Notes: generated from the letters alone by a model not told the origin. 64,000 nucleotides of DNA from Verrucomicrobiia bacterium DG1235 (GCA_000155695.1 DS990592.1:3333973-3397972); one strand, 5' to 3'; shown: positions 43,970-53,615, counted from the stretch's first letter. Made by a program: numbers and translations.

Positions 43970-45735
43970 TCCTTCGGCTTCTTCTTAAACAAGCCGTTAA
44001 GCAGCTCCCCTGCTTTACCAGCGTCATCACCCTCGAGCCCAAGCTTCTTCGTCGCCTCGTCGAGCAGCTTCTTCTTGCCCGCCGATACAAGTATCTTCTC
44101 CAAAGCCTTCGACTCGAGCTTCACCCCCGGCCGATCCAAAGGTCCGCGAATCTCTAGCGGCAGCGTCACCCCATCCAAGCTCACCGGCTTGCCGCCAATC
44201 CGAGCCGTAGAGCCCGAAAAGGTCACCTGAGCGACTAAGTCATTGTCCACCGTTCCAATATTCCCGCTCAGATCGATATCCATCGTCCCGCCAGAGAGCG
44301 GAGGTTCCCCAGACGCCTTAAGCTTCGAAGCAAACGAATCCACCGGCACCCTGTTGAGCAAAATCTTAACCTCGTTGCTGCCCGTTCCGCTCGCGCCCGC
44401 CAAACTCAAACGAGCGTCAAAAAGCTGATTGTCCGCCACCAATGAAAGCGTTGGCGCCGCAGCGGCCAAACTTGGATGCGTCGACAAGTCGCTGCCGTTG
44501 AGATCAAGCGTCGCCCCCTCGAAATAAGGCGTCTTGATCCCCTTCGCCTCGACCCGGCGTATCCATAAAGTGGGGCTACCCTCCGTCAAGAAATCCGCTT
44601 TCACGTTCGCATGTCCGAGAGCACGGATGCGACTGTTAAGTTCTTCCTTCCAAGAAGGAGCCTTCTCCGCCTCCTCGTCTCCGGACGTCATTTGTTCCAG
44701 CCAGCGCTTCCCCTGCGCCAGGCGCTCCTTCCACTCTTCACCGTTCTCAAGCACACTATCAAGATCGTCGAAATCAGGCATCTCGATCTTCTTATCCGTC
44801 TTCGGCTTGGGGCCAATCTGCTTGCCCGGCGTCGCCCGGGTCTCCCCTGAGGAGGCATTCTCAAGCACCAGATTGTCTATCGAGAACCGCTTGCGAAGCA
44901 GGTCCGTCGTATTCACGTCCGCTACGATCCGCTGCGACGAAAACAAGTTCGTATCCAGATTCTGGGCATCCGCCATGGCAAGCCCCAGCACCTCCAGCTT
45001 GCCTTCTCCCAAATCCAAGTCCACTCCCTCGAGATCCACCGTCGCCCCATTCGCAGTTTCGAGATTCGACTTCGCCAGCGAAGTCAAAAGCGGAGCAGAC
45101 AGCTTGCTAAAGCCAACTGCCAACAACACCGTCAACACCACGACAACCGCCACGCCCCAAATACGAAGCGGGTTCCCCATACGCACCGAAAGCAACTCCT
45201 CGTAGCTCTTCTTGCCACGACCTTTCCCCAGAAAAAGAAACTTCAGAATCTTCACCCAAAGCTTGCTGGAATACTTCTTCATGCGTTCAGAATCCTCCGA
45301 AACCGCCGCCATCTTGCGACGGTAGCCCCTGATCGAACGCGTAAGCGAAAAAGCGAGAACAAAGCCGAGGACCAGCGCCACCAATTGCCCGCCCGCGACC
45401 ACATAGTAGTCTAATCCTGAATACGCAGTCACCGGCGCGTTTATCAACGATTTAAACAAGCCCTGAGCTGGCCCCTCCAACAAAATTTGGCCGATCTTGA
45501 AAACAACCGGCATCGCGACCAACAAAACGAGCTTGCTCAAAATCAGGACGATCCCGCCAAGGAAGAGATTCGCGTTCAAAACAAGCAGCAGAAATATCCA
45601 CAACAGCATCAAGGCCGGCGCATGCGAAAAACTCGGAACGAAACCAATCAACGCTCCCAGCAAGCACGCCGCGTAGATTTGAAAAGGAGTCGTCTTGCCG
45701 CGAATAAGGGTACCAATCTTTCGAGTGATGATCAT
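43966..45735 (-). CDS. Membrane protein with AsmA-like C-terminal domain (TIGR03545/TIGR03546 type)
   Basis: About 589 residues from the ATG at 45735 ([20 protein letters not shown]); the 24 upstream codons look spurious. Residues 1-150 hold four or five membrane helices resembling TIGR03546 proteins ([20 protein letters not shown]). After a basic linker comes a further helix (about 205-225, [18 protein letters not shown]) and then a periplasmic AsmA-like/TIGR03545 domain to the end ([30 protein letters not shown]). In many bacteria these two parts are separate neighbouring genes; here they appear fused. AsmA-like proteins are linked to lipid transport and envelope integrity. The gene converges on the chemoreceptor with a 4-bp overlap. 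Confidence 0.82.
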   Translation of the reverse strand: MIITRKIGTLIRGKTTPFQIYAACLLGALIGFVPSFSHAPALMLLWIFLLLVLNANLFLGGIVLILSKLVLLVAMPVVFKIGQILLEGPAQGLFKSLINAPVTAYSGLDYYVVAGGQLVALVLGFVLAFSLTRSIRGYRRKMAAVSEDSERMKKYSSKLWVKILKFLFLGKGRGKKSYEELLSVRMGNPLRIWGVAVVVVLTVLLAVGFSKLSAPLLTSLAKSNLETANGATVDLEGVDLDLGEGKLEVLGLAMADAQNLDTNLFSSQRIVADVNTTDLLRKRFSIDNLVLENASSGETRATPGKQIGPKPKTDKKIEMPDFDDLDSVLENGEEWKERLAQGKRWLEQMTSGDEEAEKAPSWKEELNSRIRALGHANVKADFLTEGSPTLWIRRVEAKGIKTPYFEGATLDLNGSDLSTHPSLAAAAPTLSLVADNQLFDARLSLAGASGTGSNEVKILLNRVPVDSFASKLKASGEPPLSGGTMDIDLSGNIGTVDNDLVAQVTFSGSTARIGGKPVSLDGVTLPLEIRGPLDRPGVKLESKALEKILVSAGKKKLLDEATKKLGLEGDDAGKAGELLNGLFKKKPKD

Positions 45736-45947
45736 AATATGAGCTGAATAAGGTTTTGGCAACGCGCCCGAGACTCTGCTCGAAACGCGATATTGGAAAC
45801 TCGACAACAGAAATGCCTAGAAGATGCTAAGTCAAAGCCGCAGCCCAATCTTTCCCAAAACATCACGAAACCATGCAGAGCTAGCGTCGACAACTCAAAC
45901 TGCCAGACACGAGAAAAGACCCTCTGCTCCTATCCGAGAAACAATAA

Positions 45948-46142
45948 ATGAAATCCATTTTGAGAATTCTCGCCCTATTCCTGAGCCTCTGCCTTCTAGC
46001 CGGCTGCGCCGCTACCGTGCCCATCAAAGTCGCCGCCACCGCCACCAAGGCCGGAGTCAAAACCGCGAAAGCCGGAGTCAAAACCACCGCCAAAGTCGGC
46101 GCCGCCATCATCCCCAACAACTCCGACGAGGAATCTGACTAG
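45948..46142 (+). CDS. Small lipoprotein
   Basis: 64 residues. A typical lipoprotein signal (ILRILALFLSLCLLAGC) with lipobox LLAGC, cleavage before Cys19. The mature part is short, Ala/Lys/Thr-rich and repetitive (ATKAGVKTAKAGVKTTAKVGA), ending in an acidic tail (NSDEESD). No family recognised. The stop interlocks with that of the convergent M48 gene (shared CTAG at 46139-46142). Confidence 0.8.
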   Translation: MKSILRILALFLSLCLLAGCAATVPIKVAATATKAGVKTAKAGVKTTAKVGAAIIPNNSDEESD

Positions 46143-47191
46143 TCCAATCCCGATTCAATCCGCTCTATATTGTCGACACGCTCTTGCAAGCTAGGATGCG
46201 TCGAGAGAAAGGTCGCCACCGGAATGTCAGGTACGTCCCTGTGAAGCAGGATCAAAATTTCCTTCATCGCATCCGCTCCGATATCCGCCTCCTCCAAAGC
46301 CTTCGCCGCGAAAGTATCGCTCTCGAGCTCGAACCTTTGCGAGTATTGAGAATTCAATACAAGCGCCGGAATTCCCTCCGCCAAGGAGATCGCAGAACTC
46401 GCATCCCCGATTAATATCGAAAACACCAGAAAGACGCCGCCTCGCTGAACCAGCGCCCTGATCCCATGTTGCTTCTCCACATGAGTCACCTCATGCAAAA
46501 ACACCGCGAGGACTTGCTTATCCGTCTCGCAGAGATCTACAAACTCATCCGTCGCCACCACCAGTCCAGACGGAAACGCAAACGCATTCGCCCCCATCGC
46601 CTTACCTCCGAAAACGCGCAGCTCATAGTCAAAACTTTCGACATCCGCCCCAGACAAATCAAGAGCCTCGTAAAAGATTTCCTGAATCCGCACGTGCTCG
46701 TCTATATCAATTGAGCTTTCGTCGACATAATTCATCCTCTCCATCATCGCGATGCTCTGCTCAGTCATCGATTGGCGCCACGATTGCGGCATATCCATCG
46801 CCACCTTCCAAGCAAGTGCCGGCAATCCCCATTGCAGAAATGCGAAGCAGAAAAACCCAATCATCAAAAGACTGGCAACCGTTCCCTTCCAGTGACCTTC
46901 CAACCAGGCGATCCTTCGCCAAACCCCTCCCGACGAGAAATGAGACTCCATCTCCCTAAATCCAGCCTGATCATCCGTCTCAAAACGAGAGTCGCCTCCC
47001 TCCGCCTTAAAATGCACCACTCGCTTAAGTGAACCGAGCGGCGGCTCAACCACGTAGTCCCCTTTCGAATACGCCTCTACTCGACCGTCAAAACGGATTT
47101 CTATCTCCTCGAAAGCGTGTACCGTCAAAGTCGCCCCTATGCTACGCGAGGAACCGGCTTCGTAAAATCGCCCTTCGACAGACCCTACCAT
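46139..47191 (-). CDS. M48-family membrane metalloprotease
   Basis: 350 residues. The zinc motif HEVTH (HExxH) lies at about 231-235, with the third ligand expected in the following helix (FELESDTFAAKALEEAD, the ExxxD of the M48 family). One or two hydrophobic segments (about 105-125, VASLLMIGFFCFAFLQWGLP, and about 245-262) place it in the inner membrane. Residues 1-90 form a small beta-rich N-terminal domain. M48 proteases degrade misfolded envelope proteins. It overlaps the end of the upstream DUF898 gene by 7 bp, a pairing seen in many proteobacterial genomes. Confidence 0.9.
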   Translation of the reverse strand: MVGSVEGRFYEAGSSRSIGATLTVHAFEEIEIRFDGRVEAYSKGDYVVEPPLGSLKRVVHFKAEGGDSRFETDDQAGFREMESHFSSGGVWRRIAWLEGHWKGTVASLLMIGFFCFAFLQWGLPALAWKVAMDMPQSWRQSMTEQSIAMMERMNYVDESSIDIDEHVRIQEIFYEALDLSGADVESFDYELRVFGGKAMGANAFAFPSGLVVATDEFVDLCETDKQVLAVFLHEVTHVEKQHGIRALVQRGGVFLVFSILIGDASSAISLAEGIPALVLNSQYSQRFELESDTFAAKALEEADIGADAMKEILILLHRDVPDIPVATFLSTHPSLQERVDNIERIESGLD

Positions 47192-48297
47192 CCGATATCA
47201 AACTCAAACACGTCTGCCGCTGCGTCGCCAATCGCCGACACCTCGTTCTCTCGCCCTGCGACGAACTCGCCGAGACCCGCTCCCGGATGCACAAGATCCA
47301 CCGATTCCGCGAAATACCGCGTCTTCCGAATCGCCGCCCACGGAGCAAGTAATCCCAAGCTAAATACAATCGCGAGAATGTTCGTAAGAGAAATCCAATA
47401 GAACTTCCCAACCTTAAGCTTCGACTCGAAAGCAGTCTGCTGAACAAGCATCCGCCCAAGATTATAATTAAACAAAGACACGAAAATATAAATCTGAACA
47501 AACACCATACCCAACATCAAAGGAGCGTACCCGAGATAAATCGAAAGATAGAAAGAAATCGGAATATTCTCGGGATCGATCGGCTCACCCGATGCTAAAG
47601 TCGGCAACATAATCGCTCCAAAAACAAACATGTAGATGAAGAACATCGCCATCGACATCACCCCTCCAAGAATATACCGCGTATAATATTCGCCTGCCTC
47701 AGGAGTGAAATCAAATTGTCGACCGCCAAAGCTGAGATTCTTATAGAAGTACTCCTTTTGCTTCATGATCCAGTACGGCACGATCAAACCAAAGGTAAGC
47801 GGGATCAAAATAGCCATCCCCAGATAAATTGCATACGCGTCTCCCACCGTTCCATGAAATTCGAATCGCACGTTGCGATAGCTCGTATTGTGAGCCTTAA
47901 ACCGCATCGCCTTGTAAACCACCCATGGACCGAAAAAAATGTACATGAGAATAAAGGGAATAGTGAAAATGGGATTGAAGAAGCCAGCCGTATAGTAGCC
48001 GCCCACTACCACAAGCACGATCAAGTAGCCCCAGAAGATATTAATCGGCTTCGCTAAATAATCGAAAGAATGCCCGTCCAGATGGGTGTTAGCATGAAAA
48101 TAGCGACGGCTGCGAACTCGTGCCCACGGCGTATAGAAGCCGAAAGTCACCAAGGTAAGCAACATATTCACAATCCAAATACGAAAGTACTCGCCCGTCT
48201 GTCCGGTAAAACCAAAGGAAAGGTTCCTATAAATAGGAGCAACAGGAGAATTTGACGCTCCAAAGGAATCGCCAGTCGGGTTCAAGGAATTATCCAT
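47185..48297 (-). CDS. DUF898 (YjgN-like) integral membrane protein
   Basis: 370 residues. After about 20 polar residues it contains the DUF898 signature FGFTGQTGEYFRIWIVNMLL and TFGFYTPWARVRSRRYFHANT, then repeats the same kind of block at about 190-235 (LSFGGRQFDFTPEAGEYYTRY). Six to eight membrane helices. The family is widespread but functionally undefined; its co-occurrence with an M48 protease suggests a joint role in the envelope. It is the first gene of the pair. Confidence 0.9.
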   Translation of the reverse strand: MDNSLNPTGDSFGASNSPVAPIYRNLSFGFTGQTGEYFRIWIVNMLLTLVTFGFYTPWARVRSRRYFHANTHLDGHSFDYLAKPINIFWGYLIVLVVVGGYYTAGFFNPIFTIPFILMYIFFGPWVVYKAMRFKAHNTSYRNVRFEFHGTVGDAYAIYLGMAILIPLTFGLIVPYWIMKQKEYFYKNLSFGGRQFDFTPEAGEYYTRYILGGVMSMAMFFIYMFVFGAIMLPTLASGEPIDPENIPISFYLSIYLGYAPLMLGMVFVQIYIFVSLFNYNLGRMLVQQTAFESKLKVGKFYWISLTNILAIVFSLGLLAPWAAIRKTRYFAESVDLVHPGAGLGEFVAGRENEVSAIGDAAADVFEFDIGW

Positions 48298-48414
48298 ATA
48301 GTGAGGAGGGGTTCTAATTGGTTTCGAATCACCCGAAAAGGCGAGTCAAGGGATGAACAAGCCCTATCAAAAGCCGAAACGCTAACAAGCTAAAATACGT
48401 AATCCCTGCAACAA

Positions 48415-48451
48415 ATCCCCAAAAAACGCCCGAGCTGCTTGCTCGAGCGTT
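48415..48451 (-). terminator. Intrinsic terminator of the DUF4399 gene
   Basis: Arms 48425-48435 and 48441-48451 pair with one G-T mismatch, loop of 5 nt. On the minus strand a T-run follows (48419-48424). It lies about 28 bp after the stop. Confidence 0.85.
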
Positions 48452-48478
48452 TACAGAAAGGAAAGCCAACTCGCTTTG

Positions 48479-48910
48479 TTACTTAACGACGACAGTGATT
48501 TGCTCCGAAGCCACGACTGGCTGATGCGGAATATGCAAATAGTCGCCGAGTACGAGCTGCAGCGTATGGGTGCCCGGCTCAAGGGTGAGATCTACCTCCG
48601 TTTGCCCTTTTCCGAAATGCTTCAAACTCTCGCTCATCGGCATCGGCACACCTTCGTCCGGTAGAGACTTGGCATTGATAAGCAAATGATGATGTCCCGT
48701 ATTCGGCAGTTCGATACCAGCCGGAGCCACTCCCATTCCCTTTAGACCAAATTGCACCGTAAAGGTTTTGCCAACCGTCTCGCCGTCAGCTGGCGAAATG
48801 ATATAAACCTTCGCACCTTCAGGCGAAGGCGTGCGTGGCAGAGCAGCCGAAGCCGCGCAGGCGAAGGAAAAGGCGAGGACAAAAAGGAAAGCGGTTTTAA
48901 TTCGATTCAT
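48479..48910 (-). CDS. DUF4399 exported protein
   Basis: 143 residues. Signal peptide 1-22 (TAFLFVLAFSFACAASA). The mature domain is DUF4399: VYIISPADGETVGKTFTVQF, the conserved NTGHHHLLIN near 70-79, and LEPGTHTLQLVLGDY near 111-125. The triple His may bind a metal, but the family role is not known. Monocistronic, with its own terminator. Confidence 0.92.
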   Translation of the reverse strand: MNRIKTAFLFVLAFSFACAASAALPRTPSPEGAKVYIISPADGETVGKTFTVQFGLKGMGVAPAGIELPNTGHHHLLINAKSLPDEGVPMPMSESLKHFGKGQTEVDLTLEPGTHTLQLVLGDYLHIPHQPVVASEQITVVVK

Positions 48911-48939
48911 GGCTGATTGGATTAGGCTTTATGTTGATC

Positions 48940-49683
48940 TCATTGAGGCGCGGCAAAGAGCGAATCGTCAATTTCAGGATTAACCTCGAGCGAATCAAAC
49001 CCTATCGAAATCAACATTCCCGCATTCGTCATCTCGATCAGACTGGGATAGGTTATCCCGTCTTGCTCGCCGTAGGATTTCACATTCATACTCGCTGGCA
49101 CTTTCCCCATCGGCCCCATATCAGCGATCATATCCATGCGAAGCAGCAATCCGGTCTCCTTACTATAATAATGCGTCTGCTCGTCGCCGGACTCGGCGTC
49201 GATAAGCTTCAAAACAGTCGCCATCACTCCGTTCACATCGGCATCCGCTAAGACCTCACCTCCCGAGAAAGCGGACTCGAAATCAAGCATATCCGCGAAG
49301 CTCTCGTTTTGCTTCAGAGTCGCGATCTCACCTTCGCTCAAAAGGCGAAACCCCTGCATCGGATCCTGAGCCCAACCAACTTCACCATCAAAAGCCTGGA
49401 TCATCTCGCCCATGCCAGGAAGAGTCTGTACACTGTATACCTTATCTGGATACGCCTGAACAATTTCGGATGTTCCCGTCATGCCCATCGCAGAGATCGA
49501 GAACGTGCCCTTCAGCCGAGATGACTTTATGGCCGCAAGAGCTTCGCGCCCTCCGCTCGCTTCGATATTCGCTTCGAGCACACTGACTACATCGTCGGAT
49601 AGTTCCGCCTGAAGCGAAACCTGGAGAAAAGAGACAAGAGAGAGAAAGGCCACGAGGACCTTACGAGACAGAAACGTTTTCAT
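48940..49683 (-). CDS. Exported LolA-like (outer-membrane lipoprotein-sorting-like) protein
   Basis: 247 residues from the ATG at 49683 (MKTFLSRKVLVAFLSLVSFL, signal peptide). The mature protein alternates beta strands as in the LolA/LolB-like fold: IKSSRLKGTFSISAMGMTG, VQAFDGEVGWAQDP-like strands, and YYSKETGLLLRMDM, a stretch typical of these proteins. It may carry a lipid or lipoprotein, but the fold is also used by other periplasmic proteins. It follows the S41 peptidase gene by 7 bp and is probably co-transcribed with it. Confidence 0.75.
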   Translation of the reverse strand: MKTFLSRKVLVAFLSLVSFLQVSLQAELSDDVVSVLEANIEASGGREALAAIKSSRLKGTFSISAMGMTGTSEIVQAYPDKVYSVQTLPGMGEMIQAFDGEVGWAQDPMQGFRLLSEGEIATLKQNESFADMLDFESAFSGGEVLADADVNGVMATVLKLIDAESGDEQTHYYSKETGLLLRMDMIADMGPMGKVPASMNVKSYGEQDGITYPSLIEMTNAGMLISIGFDSLEVNPEIDDSLFAAPQ

Positions 49684-49690
49684 AGGGATT

Positions 49691-50974
49691 TTAGTTGGGT
49701 TGTTGAATCCAGTTGCGAGCAGCAACAAGCACAGTGTCGATTCCTCGAGAAAGATCAATAGGCGAAATGGGAACGATCACATCCGGAGTCACGCCCCTTC
49801 CTTCAAGACTTATGCCCTCGGGAGTTTTGAAATCCCCAAGCGCGATTTGCAAGGCATCGCCGTTGGGCAAAGAGGTGATCACCGAAGGAAGCGCCGCTCC
49901 GGGCGTCGGCTGCCCAAACACCCGAGCCCGCCCCAACTCCTGTAGTCCTATCGCAAATACCTCGCTCGTCGATACGCTGGTCTCATCTACCAGCAAGGCC
50001 ACCTTCCCATGATACGCGTTTCGCTGTGGAAACCCTACCACATTCATATGGCCTTCCCGCAAAGTAGTCGTGCCAAGCACCACCTGTTCCTCAACGATCA
50101 AACCCGTGAGGCCACCAGCCATCACCATCATCCCGCCAGGGTTTCCACGAAGATCAATCACTAGCCCGGGTGCATCGCTCGGCAGCTCGGCGACAAACTG
50201 CCGAATCTCCGGCATCACCGCCGGAAACCAGAGGTTGAAGCGCAAATACCCGATACCGTCCTCAAGCACGCGCGTCTCAATCTCGAGCGGTAGCTGTCCG
50301 ATGTTTCCGAAAGGCTCCGTCTCCCGACCCTCGAAACGATCCAAGGTCACTTCACGAAGATACTTCCCAGACGATCTGGGCGAACGAACCTCGACCTCCA
50401 CCCGCTCGCCAACAGTCGCTCGGAAGCGGGACAAAGCAGAAGAAAGCATAGTGTATTTGAGGACATGCCCGGGAAGACCCGTTTTGCGCAACGACCGCTT
50501 GAGCTGTCTAATACTTTTTCCATTTATCGAAAGCAGCGTATCCCCATCACGGATACCGGCCGCATAGGCCGCACCGCCCGGATCGACTCGGTAAAAGACG
50601 ATGCGTCCACCATCAAAGCAAAGGTCAACCCCCGCCCAGCCGCCCGCCCAAGGAGAAGTCAGCTCTTGCGAATCGAAATCCGAAGACAGCAAGGACAAAT
50701 GGGATTCACCCAGCTCGTAAAGCATGTCCGATATCACCTTGCGGACCGCCTCCATGTCCGAGGCCTTCGCCAGCCGAGCGCGATAAGCATCCCCGACTTC
50801 ATCCCAGTCAAGCCCCCCAAAAGAACTATCGTAGTACGTTTCCCGCACCCTATCCCACGCCGCCTCGAAAGTCTCGCCCCGGAGCGCTTCAAAAGCCGTC
50901 GCGCCCGAGACAGTCGCGCCCGCCAAAGGCAACATGGCTAAAATTACGCTCAGGAACTGTATAAATTTCCGCAT
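49691..50974 (-). CDS. S41-family (C-terminal-processing/tricorn-type) peptidase with PDZ domain
   Basis: 427 residues from the ATG at 50974. Signal peptide (FIQFLSVILAMLPLAGATVSGA). Helical N-terminal part, then a PDZ domain at about 115-200 (IVFYRVDPGGAAYAAGIRDG, TLLSINGKS). The protease core follows: GLVIDLRGNPGGM near 280, and catalytic Ser in ETSVSTSEVFAIGL near 345. The Lys found after the Ser in Tsp-type CtpA enzymes is not obvious in the segment VFGQPTPGAALPSV, so the tricorn-like S-H-E-S tetrad is more likely. Periplasmic or exported. First gene of an operon with the LolA-like gene. Confidence 0.88.
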   Translation of the reverse strand: MRKFIQFLSVILAMLPLAGATVSGATAFEALRGETFEAAWDRVRETYYDSSFGGLDWDEVGDAYRARLAKASDMEAVRKVISDMLYELGESHLSLLSSDFDSQELTSPWAGGWAGVDLCFDGGRIVFYRVDPGGAAYAAGIRDGDTLLSINGKSIRQLKRSLRKTGLPGHVLKYTMLSSALSRFRATVGERVEVEVRSPRSSGKYLREVTLDRFEGRETEPFGNIGQLPLEIETRVLEDGIGYLRFNLWFPAVMPEIRQFVAELPSDAPGLVIDLRGNPGGMMVMAGGLTGLIVEEQVVLGTTTLREGHMNVVGFPQRNAYHGKVALLVDETSVSTSEVFAIGLQELGRARVFGQPTPGAALPSVITSLPNGDALQIALGDFKTPEGISLEGRGVTPDVIVPISPIDLSRGIDTVLVAARNWIQQPN

Positions 50975-51122
50975 TTCAAGAGGCAGACTTGGGATCACAC
51001 GAAATAGTTGCAATACAGGCTTTTAAAAGAACGTAAAGACAAGCGACGCAGCCGTAACCTTATCTTTTCATTAAAAATCTTCCATTTCGGCGCGACGGAT
51101 GCTTAATCCAAGAAAATCATCG

Positions 51123-51245
51123 ATGACCCAGTTTCAGCAACAGCAACAATCAAATCGCAAAGCGGTCCAAGGACATGCCACATCGGCTTGCCACTCTTGG
51201 ATGATGGCTTGGCTAGCGGACAGGACACCGGACAACGAAAGTTAG
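51123..51245 (+). CDS. Candidate small ORF of 40 codons before a terminator
   Basis: ATG at 51123, TAG at 51243-51245. Product starts MTQFQQQQQSNRKAVQGHAT; no family recognised. The only support is a strong terminator 30 bp downstream (51275-51305), which needs a transcript to end. The region could equally encode a small RNA; the 50975-51122 stretch before it shows no gene. Confidence 0.3.
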   Translation: MTQFQQQQQSNRKAVQGHATSACHSWMMAWLADRTPDNES

Positions 51246-51274
51246 AAAAACCGGAAAACCACCCGCCCCGCCAA

Positions 51275-51305
51275 GCCGAACGTCAAAAACGTTCGGCCTT
51301 TTTTT
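51275..51305 (+). terminator. Intrinsic terminator upstream of the GNAT gene
   Basis: Perfect 9-bp stem GCCGAACGT / ACGTTCGGC (51275-51283, 51289-51297), 5-nt loop, then seven T by 51305. It ends an unidentified transcript from 51000-51270. Confidence 0.85.
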
Positions 51306-51358
51306 GGCCCAGACAAAACACAAATCAATTTACACCAACACAGGATAGGAATCAGACA

Positions 51359-51880
51359 ATGACACACACACTGCCCAGCAAGAAGAGTCCGCCCTCCATC
51401 ATAGAGACGGATCGCCTTCTACTCAGAACGCCACGCATTGAAGACGCGTTCGCCCTGCGCGACCTCGCCGCAGCAGACGACGCCTTCGCAAACGCCACGG
51501 TCGGTCAGGCATCCAGCACGCTCGAGACAGCCTGTACTGCCATCGTTCGCATGCTCGAAGATCACCGCTCCGGCATCGGTCCTTGGTGGGTCGTCACAAA
51601 AAAGGACACCGGACGCGTCATCGGCCTCACCGGCTTCAGCACGCGACACAATGAGCGTGGCCCCCTCAACGCCCTCGCCACCGACGTGCTCGGCCACGGC
51701 TACGCCCAAGAAATCATCGAGGCCCTTATCTTGAGCAGCTCACCCATGCCTCGCCTTCACGACTCTTTCAGCGATGCCGAGATCGAAGACACCGAACCAG
51801 AGCACACACCGCCAACGCGCTGGTACTGGCACTCCAAACCCGCCCGTCCCACGCGCCCCGGCACTCTCCGCTGCGCCTAG
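51359..51880 (+). CDS. GNAT-family acetyltransferase with degenerate C-terminus
   Basis: 173 residues from the ATG at 51359, preceded by AGGA. The first half matches RimJ/RimL-type acetyltransferases: IETDRLLLRTPRIEDAFALRDL, then WWVVTKKDTGRVIGLTGF and an acetyl-CoA loop-like LGHGYAQEIIEAL near 118. Beyond that the expected C-terminal strands (N-x-S-x-x-x-L-x-x-x-G-F) are absent and replaced by a Pro/Thr-rich tail, so the gene may be frameshifted or decaying. A terminator follows. Confidence 0.65.
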   Translation: MTHTLPSKKSPPSIIETDRLLLRTPRIEDAFALRDLAAADDAFANATVGQASSTLETACTAIVRMLEDHRSGIGPWWVVTKKDTGRVIGLTGFSTRHNERGPLNALATDVLGHGYAQEIIEALILSSSPMPRLHDSFSDAEIEDTEPEHTPPTRWYWHSKPARPTRPGTLRCA

Positions 51881-51901
51881 CTAATCCAACAACTCTCAAG
51901 C

Positions 51902-51931
51902 ACGCCCGCCCCTGAAAAGGCGGGCGTTTTT
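51902..51931 (+). terminator. Intrinsic terminator of the GNAT gene
   Basis: Stem ACGCCCGCC / GGCGGGCGT (51902-51910, 51919-51927), 8-nt loop, T-run to 51931. The interval from there to 52108 shows no gene. Confidence 0.88.
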
Positions 51932-52108
51932 GCATCCCACCCTAATCTCAGTCTCCACTCAGCGGATACTTCAGCCCGTGGCCCAGATAGCATCAACCGC
52001 TCTACCCCATCCTTCGCACCCAGAACCAAGAACCAAAAAAGATCGTGTGGACAATTTCCCGCAAACGCTTTTCCCTCCGCCTTTTCTCAGATCCAACAAA
52101 CTCAATTC

Positions 52109-53122
52109 ATGAAAAAAGCCCTCATCACCGGCATCACCGGACAAGACGGTTCCTACCTCGCTGAACTCCTCCTCGCTAAGGGATACGAAGTGCACGGAGT
52201 CATCCGCCGCGCCTCCACCTTCAACACCGACCGAATCGACCACCTCTACCAGGACCCCCACGTCAACGGCGTGAAGCTCTTCCTGCACTACGGCGACCTC
52301 GCCGACTCAGTCCAGATGGTCAAGCTCCTCTACGACCTCCAGCCCGACGAGATCTACAACCTCGGAGCCCAGTCCCACGTGCGCGTCTCCTTCGACGTGC
52401 CCGAGTACACCGGAGACGTCGTCGGCGTCGGAGCCGTGCGCATCCTCGAGGCCATCCGAGAGGCCAACCTCGTCAAGAAAACCAAGTTCTACCAGGCCTC
52501 CTCCTCCGAGATGTTCGGCAAGGTCCAGGAGGTCCCCCAGACCGAGGACACCCCCTTCTGGCCGCGCTCCCCCTACGGCTGCGCCAAGATGTACGCCCAC
52601 TGGCTCACGGTCAACTACCGCGAGTCCTACGACCTCTTCGCCTGCTCGGGCATCCTCTTCAACCACGAGTCCCCCCGCCGCGGCGAGACCTTCGTCACCC
52701 GCAAGATCACCCGCGCCGCCACCCGCATCAAGGAAGGCCTGCAGGAGAAGCTCTACCTCGGCAACCTCGACGCCAAGCGCGACTGGGGCTTCGCCAAGGA
52801 GTACGTCGAGATGATGTGGCTGATGCTCCAGCAGGACCAGCCCGACGACTACGTCATCGCCACCAACGAGACCCACACCATCAAGGAGTTCGTCGAGGAG
52901 ACCTTCGGCCTGCTCGACCTCGACTGGGAGAAGTACGTCGAGTACGACAAGCGCTACGAGCGCCCCGCCGAGGTGGATCTTCTCATCGGCGACCCCGCCA
53001 AGGCCAAGAAGCAGCTCGGCTGGGAGCCCAAGGTCAAGTTCAAGGAGCTCGTCAAGATCATGACCGAAGCCGACCTCCAGCTCGCCCAAAACGAAGCCAA
53101 AATCAAAAAGGCCCTCGCTTAA
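52109..53122 (+). CDS. gmd: GDP-mannose 4,6-dehydratase
   Basis: 337 residues, normal family length. It converts GDP-D-mannose to GDP-4-keto-6-deoxy-D-mannose with bound NADP, the first step toward GDP-L-fucose. Rossmann motif [14 protein letters not shown] at 8-21, [13 protein letters not shown] near 88, catalytic ASSSEMFG near 131, and the YGCAK (YxxxK) motif near 155. Cytoplasmic. The next sugar gene, fcl (53616), encodes the following step. Codon use is more GAG/AAG- and C-rich than in fcl, so it may have been acquired separately or be highly expressed. Confidence 0.97.
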   Translation: MKKALITGITGQDGSYLAELLLAKGYEVHGVIRRASTFNTDRIDHLYQDPHVNGVKLFLHYGDLADSVQMVKLLYDLQPDEIYNLGAQSHVRVSFDVPEYTGDVVGVGAVRILEAIREANLVKKTKFYQASSSEMFGKVQEVPQTEDTPFWPRSPYGCAKMYAHWLTVNYRESYDLFACSGILFNHESPRRGETFVTRKITRAATRIKEGLQEKLYLGNLDAKRDWGFAKEYVEMMWLMLQQDQPDDYVIATNETHTIKEFVEETFGLLDLDWEKYVEYDKRYERPAEVDLLIGDPAKAKKQLGWEPKVKFKELVKIMTEADLQLAQNEAKIKKALA

Positions 53123-53175
53123 GCTTGAGCCTTTGGGTTTGAGCAAATGGATTCTGGGTACTAGTTCTGTGAGTC

Positions 53176-53535
53176 ATGGCTAGCTATAGAAAATTGAAGG
53201 TATGGCAGGATGGCAAAGCACTCGCAGTTAAAGTCTATCGATTAACCCAATCCGAACAATGGAACGCGGACTGGGGCCTTCGGGACCAACTACGTCGTTC
53301 AGCAGTCAGCGTCCCCTCGAACATAGCCGAGGGTGATGCCCGAAACAGCCAAAAGGACTCAATCCGGTTTTTCCAGACAGCCCTCGGGAGTCTAGCAGAA
53401 GCGTCAACCCAATCAGAGATCGCCAAGGATATCGGCTACCTAGAGTCGAAAAACCACACAGCCTTACAAGAGGAAATGCACGACCTTGAACGAAAACTCG
53501 GAGCCCTCGTAAAATCCCGTAAAGCCACCCTCTAA
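53176..53535 (+). CDS. Four-helix-bundle protein (23S rRNA-IVS/S23 family)
   Basis: 119 residues. Matches the four helix bundle family by [19 protein letters not shown], then [21 protein letters not shown] near 35-55, the family hallmark, and [15 protein letters not shown] near 68. Originally found encoded in intervening sequences of 23S rRNA, the family now appears scattered in many genomes, often inside polysaccharide loci as here. Function unknown; it may bind RNA. It lies between gmd and fcl on the same strand, 53 bp after gmd. Confidence 0.9.
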   Translation: MASYRKLKVWQDGKALAVKVYRLTQSEQWNADWGLRDQLRRSAVSVPSNIAEGDARNSQKDSIRFFQTALGSLAEASTQSEIAKDIGYLESKNHTALQEEMHDLERKLGALVKSRKATL

Positions 53536-53558
53536 TCCCAGCAGTCACCCCGCACCTA

Positions 53559-53615
53559 GAATCCAGAACCCAATTCTCCATGCACCTAGAACCCAGAACC
53601 CAGAACCCAGAACCC
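53559..53615. repeat. CCCAGAACC-type tandem repeats before fcl
   Basis: Several degenerate copies of ACCCAGA ending at the fcl ATG. The same repeat occurs inside the SNF2 gene (about 3012-3038) and, in a related form, before tex (7301-7320). Confidence 0.8.

Noticed and set aside
42217-44157. 646-codon frame over the chemoreceptor gene in another phase
   Set aside because: The product is Arg/Pro/His-rich nonsense, the usual result of reading G+C-rich coding DNA out of frame.
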